In this document: positions 44,520 through 54,654 of the stretch, piece by piece
How positions within the stretch are numbered: position 1 is the first letter of the stretch
Layout: each line of letters opens with the position of its first letter
DNA from: Auricularia sp. M13
Taxonomy: Eukaryota > Basidiomycota > Agaricomycetes > Auriculariales > Auriculariaceae
Length of the DNA stretch: 64,000 nucleotides
Direction: 5' to 3'
Assembly (NCBI GenBank): GCA_037042915.1
Contig: CM073199.1
Coordinates: 3,286,001 to 3,350,000 of the forward strand
Position numbers and translations under genes: made by a program
Notes under the pieces: generated by a model
Told to the model about the DNA's origin: nothing
The model's database searches: none
What the model saw: the letters and a program-made list of their open reading frames with translations, nothing else

Positions 44520-45159
44520 TTACGACATCCAATCAAGCCTCTGCTGGGGATCTTGCATGAAACGGAAAGGAATGTCCCGGGGACGCACATTGATGACCTT
44601 AAAAAGCTCCTGGACCATCCCCTTCGCGACAGTTGCGTTAACCGATTGACTCCCATCGAAGTACGTCTTCACAAACGGATAGAATTTCGTAAACTCGCAG
44701 TTGGCAACCTCGGCGTTGTCCGCATCGTCCAGCTGCAGTATGTCGCGTGCCTCAGCCAGGGTGGTGTCGTCACATTCTGGAAGAGGGGGATAGGTGAATG
44801 CAATCCCCGATTGTTCAAAAGAAACTTGTTCTTCTGGGAACTCTCCAAATGCGATTGGAAAGAGGAGCTGAAAGCATGTGAGAACGAACAGTCGATTTGA
44901 CGAACTGGCCACGTACGAATAGCTCATCTGGCTCGATGCTGCGATCATAGCTAGCAGGCGTAACCAATTGTGGCTCCAATGAGTACTTTTCCTCGCACAT
45001 GTCCACTACCGCCATTGCGGGGGTGGTTCCTATTCTGAGGTTATGGGCTTCCACGAAGGCATCGACCTGAGCCATGGTAATCGACCAGCCAGCCCATATA
45101 TGAACTTTGTCGTTCTTGCCGGAATCGGCCTGAGTACGAGTAATATCGGCCGCACTCAT
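44520..45159 (-). CDS. Unrecognised small family, paralogue B
   Basis: The complete member of the family. Exon 1 (45159 to about 44917) encodes MSAADITRTQADSGKND, then VHIWAGWSITMAQVDAFVEAH and SYDRSIEPDELF. A 49-bp intron (GTACGT...TTTCAG) precedes exon 2 with LLFPIAFGEFPEEQVSFEQSG, an Asp-rich middle, and RPRDIPFRFMQDPQQRLDWMS. About 200 residues. The WAGW start resembles a beta-strand; the end is helical. Arrangement next to A in the same orientation implies tandem duplication. I recognise no known domain. Confidence 0.65.
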
Positions 45160-45835
45160 GGTTATGGGAAGGAAGAGGATGCGGATAGCAGAGCTGGTTT
45201 GCAGTTGTTGGGTCGGTGGTAGGTAGAGGAGGACATCTGTTCGGCGTCACCCGGGCGGGTTGCGGGACCGGAACGATGGTCCGACACCTCCGAGCGCGTT
45301 GCAACATTTTTCGTCGTCGCCGCGCACGCTCGCCCCAAGAGCTGGAGCCCCGTAAAATACCCTAAATATGCCTGTGATATTCCCAGAATGTTATGCAGCT
45401 CGAATATTCGCGCAAAATAGGCACCCTTGAGCATGAATAAATGTCGCTCGACGACGCTCGGCGCAACCTGGCGAGTTGCGTGGCAACCCCTTCGAGTTTC
45501 GACCGCGCGCGTGAATCTGCGGAAGTCGAGCTCGAGTACGCTTCGCCCATGCTTGAAACAGCGTTGTAACGCCCGTGCTCGTCGGCATCGACTTGGCTTC
45601 CTCGCTACGCGCCCCCGACGCAGTTCGCATCGCCGGTGTGCGGGACAACATGGAGCCCTTTTCCAGGGCAAACGAAAATTCTATCTAGATTTTAATTGAT
45701 TGTGGGAGTGGTCATAAAGGAGTCACAGGATCAGAACGTAGCCTATGGGCTGGGGCCATGGCCAGCATGCCATTACTTTGTTGTACACCGCCGTAGCGTC
45801 AAAATATTCTGCGCCGGAAACACCTCACACTTGCG
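45160..45835. other. Intergenic
   Basis: About 680 bp. Open frames on both strands overlap with no support. Nothing else is visible. Confidence 0.35.
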
Positions 45836-47382
45836 CTATCCTATCCGCTTCGGGCAGTTCTTCGCGACGTGCAGCTTATAGCCCGCGATAGTAGCACAGC
45901 CCTTATCCTTGCCATGGTGGCATTTCGGGCACTTGAACGCTGTAGAGACAATCAGTCTGAGCTGCGGTATCACGGATTCGATGCTCACGTTTTGGATCAT
46001 GGGACCTCGCATGTGCCTGGAACGAGTCCTAGTCGATTCAAATCGCCAGCAGACAAGTTTGATGCGCACCTCGTAATCTTCTTGCGTCGTGAATTTCTCC
46101 TGGCAGTCGTAGTGACAACGGTAATACCCCTTCGAGTCCTTGGCAAATCTATCGACATGGACGAGTGTCGGCAGCGGGGCACCGCGATAGACACCGGGAC
46201 CGTGTGCCGTCAATGGGCCTACACCCGGAGGGGGATGAGGGTGTGAGACACCAGTGGCTGATACATGAGGAGCTTGAGCGTTTGGAACCTGGAGCCGAGG
46301 AAGCCCTCGCTGGTCGTGATTAGCACGTGAGACTTTGCGAGCAACAGGTGGGGCAAGGAGCTGCGGTGCAGCCGCAGAAGATCCAGTAGCGCGAGCTGTG
46401 TCTTGACGGCGCGATGGTGCGGCACGAGTCGATGCAGTTCGAGACATGATGACGGCAGACTCCAGAGGCACTGCACCTGTTCGAGATGGATCTGATACGT
46501 GAGAAGAGGAAGAGCCTGTAGACACAGGAGGAGACGAGTGCGTCTGCGTGGCTGCAGGAGCTTTCCGATGCATTCGACTAACTGACTCCAAGAGAGCGCC
46601 CGCACTCGGTGAAGCTGGGCTCGTTACACGTGTTGGTTTGGGGCGCGATGATACTGTAGGAGTCGACACGGTCCGAGACGCAACAACTGCTGGTGGGAAT
46701 CCTGCACCTGTGAGAGACTGATCCGTTCCGTGAGAAGAATATGAGCCTGCGGAAACATGACCAGACGAGTGCGTCTGCGTGGACGAGGTCTCCGAAGCGA
46801 CGAATCTCCTACTGTGAATCAACGAAGCGACTCCCTCCTGTGTTCTAGGGCTCCGTGACTTCAACATGTCTGATACCTGCCGTGTGTTCGAGGGAGAATA
46901 CGACGGACGGACCTCCGACGGAGACGGGCGGCGGGAAGAATGCTTCGGGTCTTCTGGAAGGTGAGTCACAGTCAATGCGGATGCAGTGAATACCCACCTT
47001 CATCCTGCAACAGATTACGCCGCGGTGGACTGCCAGATCGCCGTTGTCCCCCCTCATCTCCCGGTTTAGTTGCGTTCAGCCGTTGAAAGAATAATGAGCG
47101 TACCGCATCTGGACGTTGGCGGGGGTTAGCGGAAGGGAGTCGAGAGTCCCGTCGCCTGATCATGATGGGTCGTGTGCCGGATGGGGGTGTCTGCAAAAGC
47201 ATCAGTATACAAGGCGAGACCAGCGTATAGAGTCCAACCTGAGTACTGTCATCATCTTCAGCCGGACCTGATGCATGTTCAGGAACGATGGGGGAAGCTA
47301 ACTGTGGACGAACCAGTAGTGGGCGGTGGACGATGATCTCCGCGAGCCACGCCATAACGAGTCCCGTCAAAGAGGTCGACAA
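45836..47382 (-). CDS. C2H2-type zinc-finger protein with a long disordered N-terminus
   Basis: Several exons from about 47382. The first exons are basic (IMIRRRDSRLPSANPRQRPD), followed by a Ser/Thr/Pro-rich disordered region with near-repeats: TQTHSSGHVSAGSYSSH and TQTHSSPPVSTGSSSSH. The C-terminal exons carry the DNA-binding part: YRCHYDCQEKFTTQEDYE, then after a 41-bp intron QAHARSHDP, then FKCPKCHHGKDKGC and LHVAKNCPKRIG. Finger one is C-X3-C...H-X3-H, and the next is CX2C...H-X4-C. A transcription factor role is inferred from the fingers and linker HDPKPF; targets are unknown. Confidence 0.65.
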
Positions 47383-47597
47383 GGCCGGTGTCCAGAAAAG
47401 GGGGTGTACTGTTATGGGCCATACTGAGTCGGAATCGATGGAAAATACTGTACGCTATATGTAGCCTCAGACCTCACCGGCTCAGTGGGTGTATCTGTGA
47501 AACCGAGGTGAGGTTGGTCACATGAGATTACACCCGCGAATCAGCGAGCGACGCACGCAAGATAAGGCCCTGGCCTATACCTACCGAGGGCACGAGG

Positions 47598-49019
47598 ATG
47601 CCGCTAGGTTATTCCTGGAACGCCAAAGATAGGTCTGCTCGAAGTTTGAACTCAGCTAAACGCCTTCACCCCGACCCAATGTTGACTGGCGCGTCGATCC
47701 GGCTACCAGTGGAGGTCATCTCTCTGGTGTTCGACTACATTAACATTGAACAGCTGCTGCTGGTGTCTCGTATCTGCGCCAGATGGCGGGCCATCGCTCG
47801 CTCTCATCCGGTGTTCTGGCGCAACATCCGGCTCGCAGCGGTATCTCAGGCGGCCCTCGACTTCTTCGAAGCGCGGCTTAATGAAACGATAATCAATGGC
47901 ATTCGTATTGATATCCAGCTCACGGATATCCCTCTCGCCAAGGACGTACAATCCGTCATCTTGTCTGCCATTGCTCGCAACCTTGGACGGCTGCGTGACC
48001 TGAGGCTTGACTTACACTACGAGGTCGCTTCAGATCTTTTGCCCGTCCTCGTAGATCCAGCACCTCGCCTCGAACACGTCGCTCTCGCTTTCTATCATAT
48101 ACCAGAGGAGGAAGGCTCGGTGCTTCTGCCACACGACCTCTTTGCAGGCAGATGCCCGATTCTAAAGGGTGCTGCGTTGACCAATGTTTCCTTCCCCCTA
48201 CAACCTATCCGTGCCTTCGATCGCGTCCTAGCTCTGATTATCTACTTCGGCTCTCCGCGAGACTTCAACTTCGGGCTTTTCAACCACTTCCCGGCTCTGG
48301 CACAATTGGCGATGTTTGGCAAGGCGTATTCGGGTATGGATGATGACTCAACACACGCAATTCCCGGACCTATTCCGAAGCTAGACGTCTTGGACATTTG
48401 CCTTTCGCACTGCAACTACGACAGCATATTTTCCTCCTTTACAAATCTCTCCCAGATACCCAACGTAAAATGCAGGCAGCCTCCTTTGGATATTGCCCGC
48501 TTGTTCATCACCCATCTCGACGGTGATATCGAGATGGACTACCATGTCTCGCGGGGTAGTGTTCACATCATGCTGTTCTCGCCTTCTTCTCGACGCTGGC
48601 GAACGTTCATCGAGTTTGAGTCGCATGTTCTGGGGGATTGGCCCCGCGACGTCTTGTTCGAGCGGCCCTTCGTCGAGCGTGTGACGATGTTGCGGCTGTA
48701 CACCCAACTCGCGTACCTTGCTCCGCATTTCGAGGAGCTACCCAATTGTCACAAATTGAAGGTTATCATCGACGACACCGAGTTCCCGCCGTCATTCAGC
48801 GCTACTCCACCGGCTCTGCTCCTTCCCGCGCTGAAATCCATCGTCGTGGAGCTCGCGAAACATCCGCCAATTCCGCCGAGAACGATCTCTGCGAGCGATT
48901 TGAGCGCATTCCTCACGCTACTTGTCGGCAATCGAGAGAAACACCCTTCGCTTGAACTGCAGGGCGTCTCAGTCTCCGGGGACCGCGAGACGTTGCTGTC
49001 CGCGTTCGAGCTGGCGTAA
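47598..49019 (+). CDS. F-box protein, intronless
   Basis: A single open frame of 473 codons. The F-box is at residues about 28-80: SIRLPVEVISLVFDYINIEQLLLVSRICARWRA would be the Skp1-binding part, shown here as IRLPVEVISLVFDYI and LLLVSRICARWR, ending HPVFWRNI. A leucine-rich body with repeats follows, as in the large Agaricomycete F-box families. The ATG at 47598 or at 47679 (MLTG) could be the start; the latter is nearer the domain. It likely recruits substrates to an SCF ligase; the substrate is unknown. Confidence 0.85.
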   Translation: MPLGYSWNAKDRSARSLNSAKRLHPDPMLTGASIRLPVEVISLVFDYINIEQLLLVSRICARWRAIARSHPVFWRNIRLAAVSQAALDFFEARLNETIINGIRIDIQLTDIPLAKDVQSVILSAIARNLGRLRDLRLDLHYEVASDLLPVLVDPAPRLEHVALAFYHIPEEEGSVLLPHDLFAGRCPILKGAALTNVSFPLQPIRAFDRVLALIIYFGSPRDFNFGLFNHFPALAQLAMFGKAYSGMDDDSTHAIPGPIPKLDVLDICLSHCNYDSIFSSFTNLSQIPNVKCRQPPLDIARLFITHLDGDIEMDYHVSRGSVHIMLFSPSSRRWRTFIEFESHVLGDWPRDVLFERPFVERVTMLRLYTQLAYLAPHFEELPNCHKLKVIIDDTEFPPSFSATPPALLLPALKSIVVELAKHPPIPPRTISASDLSAFLTLLVGNREKHPSLELQGVSVSGDRETLLSAFELA

Positions 49020-51761
49020 GCCGCTGAGGTGCGCAACTCTCTGTTCTGCACATCCCGTTCGTCTAACTCAAGCAAGTGATGCGATAGTGCACTGGGACAC
49101 ATGCTCAGCACTGCGCGGGGCTTCGCGCGCCCATCTATCTTCTCGTATGTTCGGCGAAACCTATGTATGCGAGTTTCGTTTGCCAGACCTGTAGAATCCA
49201 AGTGCTTGGAGACATAGATGGATATATACCGTACACAGTGCTGGAGTCTCACAAAAACAGCAAGGTCGTGTCTGCCCTGGCGAATTGTCAAGCGCACTCC
49301 CGGCCCGACATGAAGGAAGACCGTGAGGCCTGGCAGAACCGATACGACGTCGACATGAACGGGTCCGCTTCATACACTTACAATGGTCTCTCTTCAACGA
49401 CTCTTACCAGAGTCAGACCGGTTATCCACCAGTAGCCAGGCCATTCAGCGCAGCACAAGCACCAACACAGAGATTCTTAGCGCGGACAGCGAACGCGCCG
49501 CAGAACACACGTTGCTGTCCCAGTCGTCGGCGCGTTCACCATCACCGAGAGGATGCGTAATAGGAAACGCCAAGCGAGCCGCTTGCAGGCTGCATGTGCA
49601 AGGACGAAGAATGCGCTTGTTCCTAAATGAGTATTCAGCTGGAGCGTGAGGGGAGCTGCCTACTGTAATAATGGCCTGCCGTTCACATTTGTGAATGTCC
49701 GCATCGGCGGAAGCGAGTCATTTCCCCTTCCGAGTCGCCAGCGGCCGGCAGCACTTCGACGAAGGCATGCGCCTGCTTGCAGCTTGACCAGCGCATCCTA
49801 GACAGTCAACTGATGGCCCGTACTGTACCGGACAGCTGTGTAGATTATCATTGTCAGGCCAGCGAGGCGCGCAGATACAGACTGTAATGGACTCACACAT
49901 ACAAGCCGCGCAGATGGCTGCCGCATCGCCGCACCGAGTACGTGCTCAGCCACCAGCTCGCTGACCGCGCATCCTCTCCTGTCATGGTGGACAAGGTATT
50001 CCAGAATTTCTCGTTGCCGCGCACGCCAGCCAGACCTTCGAAGCATAGAGTACTTCAACGAGGCTTACGGGATGTCCGAATGTTGAGAATGGGGTCTGAA
50101 CGACTCAGAAAGTATGAGGCGTCACCCGTGGAAGCCTTTCGCGCTCCGAGTCCCGCGGCCGGCGCCCTCAAGTGCGTGAGCGTGATGGTGAGGCTGTCGG
50201 TATAGATTCGAAGAAGGCCACGAGAGAAGATGACCAGAGTGTACAAAGAGTCCAGTAGATCGCGTTCAGACTCATCCAGTTCACGTCGACACGCGAAGCG
50301 CATAGCGTCCACGAGTGATAGACAGTGATGAACCTGTGCACAAGTTTCTAGCGGTCCAACAAGTCAATCTGTCCAGAACTTCGGCCGACCGAATACTGAG
50401 CATTGCAGGTGAAGGCAACGCTCAGCGTGCTTGTCCAGACTAGCAGGGAAGGCGAAAATCGTATCTGATCCCTGGCCCAGTGCCCGCAACACCGTATATC
50501 GAAACGGGACCCAGGAGTCGAAGACGCGTACAAAAGTACATCGTTAGAGCTGTGGCGACGAGCACATGCAGAATATTCAATGTCAGAATCCACAGCGCGA
50601 GCAAGAATAGCGAGCAAGCAGCGGATATAGCACAGACAGCGGTCAGAGCAGCCCTTCTTGTCGTCGAACCCGTTTCCGAGCTGTAGTCTGCGGCGTCCAT
50701 TGGCAGCGAAGAGCAAAATGTCGTGCGTTCAGGCCCAGGGCGGCAGCGCCTCGGAGAAAATCTCCTTCCCAGTGCAGTGCGCGAGCAAGAACGAGCATGC
50801 AAGCAGCAGATATGGCAGAGATGAATTGTAGTGGATGTCGCCAAAAAGTAGCAGCGCAATCCATGAAGCGGAAAGTGGCCAGATGAGCTGCCATTATTGT
50901 CGGTGAGGCGATCGTCAAGCTATCTTCTACTCACGGCGCCCACTAGCAGCGAAGAGGTACTTGAATCGCCATGCGACGACAGCGCGCGTTGCACAACTCT
51001 TGCCCAGGCCCCAGTGCTCGGAACAGATGGCCCAAGTCGTGGGCAGAGAATTAAAGCGGTCTAACGCGATTAGGACATGACCTCCTGGCTTGAAAGAACA
51101 CCTGTGCCTGTCATCGATGCAGACGGGTAGCTGTTCAGGTTGCAGGCTGTCGCAGGGACCTGGGAGAGGTTGTTGTCACTGCTCGCGCCCGCGTAGCTCT
51201 CGCTGGTAGAGGGCCAGACAGCTGCATGACCCGGCGCGAGCTTCTCGAGCCCGCGTGGCGACTGGTCGTGTTCAATCGGCGTGCCGAGCGCGAAGATCGC
51301 GCGTTGGAACTCCGATCCTTCTCCTCGTCCCGAAGCCAGGCGCCTTTTGATATGCCTCATCATCGCAGGTGAAATCCTACTTCTCAGCGGCCGCCAGAAG
51401 AATCACTTTCAGTCAGAATTGCTATATGTATGCTTTTGAACCTGGTGCATCTGCGGGAGCTATCAAACAAGTCTGAGACTGATTGTCCGGCGTCATCCCT
51501 GACTATGCTCGTCTGGCACAGGCGCCCGACTCCTCAGAGTTGGGTGCGTGTTTAAAACATCGATATTATTATGGTACTATGATGCAAACATTGAAACAAA
51601 TAGTTGACATGTCCCTTCGAGCTGAGTAGCACGATAGATCCGACGATGGACTCAAAAGGGGTAGACAAGATCAACTAATTTCTAGCAACATTGATATGAA
51701 AACGAGGCAAAGTGAGGAAACAACAAATGTGCATCGAGGTCTCGACGCTGCAAGAGAAATC
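49020..51761. other. Gene-poor region with a possible membrane-protein relic
   Basis: About 2.7 kb. Minus-strand open frames between 50859 and 49798 contain a hydrophobic stretch (SAACSLFLLALWILTL) and later CACRRELDESERDLLDSLYTLVIF-like helical sequence, which could be exons of one membrane protein. A related hydrophobic start, SISAACMLVLARALHW, occurs near 50820, suggesting duplication. A further frame, 51363-51070, reads like a cytoplasmic tail. I could not join them into a convincing gene. Confidence 0.35.
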
Positions 51762-52513
51762 CTATCCGGTGATAATGTTCTGCAAACCCGCCTTATTGTC
51801 ATTTTCATCCCTGTGGTGATGCAGATTAGCACATATCCCACACAAATGTTCACACAAATGACATAGGACGAACCTTTCATATTCCTCCCTCTCCTGCACC
51901 TCCTGGATGAATCCAATTGGAATATCCTTGGTCGTCGTATTAAACAGCAGAGCAAGCTGCTGGAGTAACTTCTTTGCGACACCATCGGCCTCGCTTTCGA
52001 CGAATGATTTCATGCTGGCGATCTTCTTGTACCGCGCAGCCCATTCCGACACATCTTCCTCCGGTCCGACGGCGAGAATCTGTCGCACAGATGCCAGCGA
52101 GGCGTCGTCAGCCTCAGGAAGGGCGACAAACTGAAGCCCCTCCGGAGTAAATTTAACATCCGAAATCTGAACATTCTGCCAAGCCAGCGGAATGATAACC
52201 TATAAATCCAAGCGCAAATGTTGAAGCTTGCTTTGCGATGAGAGTCCAACGAACGACGCACCACCAGATCCGACTTCCCCATCAACTTGGACAGAGGCAA
52301 CGCCAAACAGGGTTCGACGTTGAGGTTCCACTCTCTGCACTTCCGTCCGATGAATGTAGAAAGGGCGCTTGGTGCATCCTTTTTGCTTCCGTAGATCCTC
52401 GTTTTGACCTCCTGGATTTGTGGTAGCGTGAAGCATGGCCCCGCCCAGACAGTGACAGTAGGCTTGTTCCAACGCGCAAGAAGCTGATCCGGTTTCCCTG
52501 TGGAGAGCGACAT
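51762..52513 (-). CDS. Unrecognised small family, paralogue C
   Basis: The third family member, about 7 kb from A and B on the same strand. The start at 52513 (MSLSTGKPDQLLARW) is chosen because the WAG motif follows at the family-typical distance: VTVWAGPCFTLPQIQEV. The first exon ends near VVRR; an intron of about 50 bp ending TTATAG leads to VIIPLAWQNVQISDVKFT, VALPEADDASLASVRQIL, and TKDIPIGFIQEVQERE. The end is uncertain: the frame continues past the family end to 51762 and may use another splice. About 225 residues. Function unknown. Confidence 0.6.
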
Positions 52514-53331
52514 GCTGTGACCAAGTAGAGGAGATCTAGAGAGTCGTGATTTTTTTGTTCCGTACCTTTGGCCGGTTTTATAAGTCCTTGCGCGGCTATT
52601 GCCGGCGGCCTTTGCCTTTCGCTCAGAGTCACTATGCGATGCGTGCCCTGATGTGTCTTGTGATGTGCCACGATCCATCTACGTCACTCAGGTGGAAAAT
52701 TCCAAGCCCGGGCACTTGAGCACAACGGAAACCGCAAGCAAGGGTGACCGCGATCAGGCGATTCAGGCCACAAGAAACACGTCCTTGTTGCTGCAATAAC
52801 CGGAGTAAGCACTCGCAAGGGTTCTTCATCGCCTTTGGCATAGACTGTAAGTCCGGTACCCTAGAACACAATGGAAATCGCAAGCACAGGTAATGATGAT
52901 GCATACAGTACTCGTGATAGCGTCGCTCGCACAAGACTGCATCCCCGATCGCCTTGTGAGTCGTCTTATGTGAGTCGAGATCTGTTACGTCTGGTGTCTT
53001 CATCGCCTTAGGCATTTTCATCGCCTTGGGCACAGGCCACTGCTTCTGGCGAATGCTATACGCCGTCATGTGAAAGCTTGCACAACGCACTTTCTCTCGG
53101 CTTCGAAACTTTCCGAAACTTCCCCGTCGACTGGTGTCCACCCGTGTGCCCTTGTGCCAACCTTCCCCAAACGCTATTTAAGGTCAATGGCTGTTTATGA
53201 AGATGCCTCAAGGCAATCGGTCCCCAACCTGCAACCTACCGCGACTACTTGTCTTCGAGCATTACACAAGGTAAACCCGCGAAATCTCTGCTGAAGGCTT
53301 CCATGCTGACTGAGCCGAGCTAGTCTAAGCC
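52514..53331. other. Intergenic with short duplications
   Basis: About 820 bp. A block around GGCACTTGAGCACAACGGAA (52692) recurs as a diverged copy near 52855 (GTACCCTAGAACACAATGGA), and CATCGCC(T/A)TNGGCA is repeated at about 52829, 52999 and 53017. No gene is supported. Confidence 0.4.
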
Positions 53332-54654
53332 ATGGCCGTGGACGCCGCCTACCAGGATTTCATGAACACTCTCATCGGAAATCATCGCTGGACGTTCTTG
53401 AGCGAGCGTGCACGGGCACAGGGTTTTTCCCTGCCCCATTACGAGTATTCGCTCTACGGTGAAACCTCGTTGGCCACCTGGCTTATGTTCCCTCCGACGC
53501 TTGGTTTTAACACCAAGGTACAATGCCGCCTCGGAAACTTCGCGCACTGGAACGCCAGACCCGACTCGGAGCACGTCCGTCGGAGTTCCACTGGCACGCT
53601 CGAACAACCAGGCAACAAACGTACATGCAACCCCGATGCTATTGTGGCATGGACTACGTATGATCCCCAGAATCCCCCGCCTGCTGACGTGCGCGCCGAT
53701 CAGATCCCAGTTTTGGTGGTGGAGGTGAAGCCTGCGAGAAAGGCTAACACTTATGAGGAATTCATGGAAGCAGAGGATCAAATCCTGAAGTATCTCACCC
53801 GCATCAACGACAGGAGGACTGCCGCCCATGCAACCGCTAGGCAGGCTCTCCATGACATACTCACTCCTGGATTACTCATTATCGGCACTCGCTGCTTTCG
53901 CTATCGCCAGCATCCTCCCGACGCGGACGGCAATACTTTCACTTGCGAGGACTCTTACAACGACCAAGTGATCAATTATTGGGACAGCGCGTCTGCAGCA
54001 AATCAACAATTCTTCCAATGGATCTTCGATATCAGGTCGCAGTTCACTTCTACTCGGCCCAACCCCCCAGACAATTTCCATGAGCTGTGGTTTACCCATG
54101 ACGTATACTACTTCCTACATTACGTTCCCAACTACGAGCCATCACTTTACTCCCTCGTCTACGACGCTCTCGATGCGGCCGGCTTCAAAACGTTCGTGCA
54201 CGCATACCTCGTCCGCCCCCAAGCTGGACTCCGAGAGCCTGTGCCCATGGTTGAAGCCAATCTTCAAACTCCTCGGACATCGTACGACTTCTATGGCGAG
54301 AAGGACATTGTCGCAATCCCAGACTTCATCGTCACCGTGCCCGCGGGTGTCTTCCAGCAGGCAAGGCTCATAGTGGAGGTCAAGAAAGAGGACAACACAA
54401 GGAACCGCGATGATGCTTTCGATGAGATAGAGAGGTGCATGAACCTCCTTTTTCGTTCGGAGAAGAAGGCGAAGGTACCAGGAATCGCCATCCTCGGAGC
54501 CCGCTACTGGCGCGTCGTTTGGTCCCAGGGCACATCAGGAAAATGTGTTCGGTGTCAGCCACGCTCCGCGGCCTCCGGGAGTAAGCAGAGTGAAGCAAAT
54601 GGTGAGGGAGCCTCCCGGAGCGACCAGAGTGATCGAAGTGAGTGTTTGGCGTGA
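53332..54654 (+). CDS. Protein with two PD-(D/E)XK-like nuclease motifs
   Basis: A single intronless frame of 440 codons. Two similar halves appear. In the N-terminal half, residues about 100-145, CNPDAIVAW is followed after about 25 residues by VLVVEVKPAR. In the C-terminal half, residues about 325-355, AIPDFIVTV is followed by RLIVEVKKED. Both fit the PD...(D/E)xK core of restriction-endonuclease-like folds, where the Asp and Glu bind metal and the Lys is catalytic. Each is followed by a helix with Asp/Glu and Leu, also expected. The C-terminal tail is Ser/Arg-rich. Two complete active sites in one protein would be unusual; one could be structural. It stands alone without transposon ends. 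Confidence 0.65.
   Translation: MAVDAAYQDFMNTLIGNHRWTFLSERARAQGFSLPHYEYSLYGETSLATWLMFPPTLGFNTKVQCRLGNFAHWNARPDSEHVRRSSTGTLEQPGNKRTCNPDAIVAWTTYDPQNPPPADVRADQIPVLVVEVKPARKANTYEEFMEAEDQILKYLTRINDRRTAAHATARQALHDILTPGLLIIGTRCFRYRQHPPDADGNTFTCEDSYNDQVINYWDSASAANQQFFQWIFDIRSQFTSTRPNPPDNFHELWFTHDVYYFLHYVPNYEPSLYSLVYDALDAAGFKTFVHAYLVRPQAGLREPVPMVEANLQTPRTSYDFYGEKDIVAIPDFIVTVPAGVFQQARLIVEVKKEDNTRNRDDAFDEIERCMNLLFRSEKKAKVPGIAILGARYWRVVWSQGTSGKCVRCQPRSAASGSKQSEANGEGASRSDQSDRSECLA

Noticed and set aside
45162-45671. Minus-strand frame of 169 codons upstream of paralogue B
   Set aside because: Arg-rich, overlapped by other frames, and located in the likely promoter of B.
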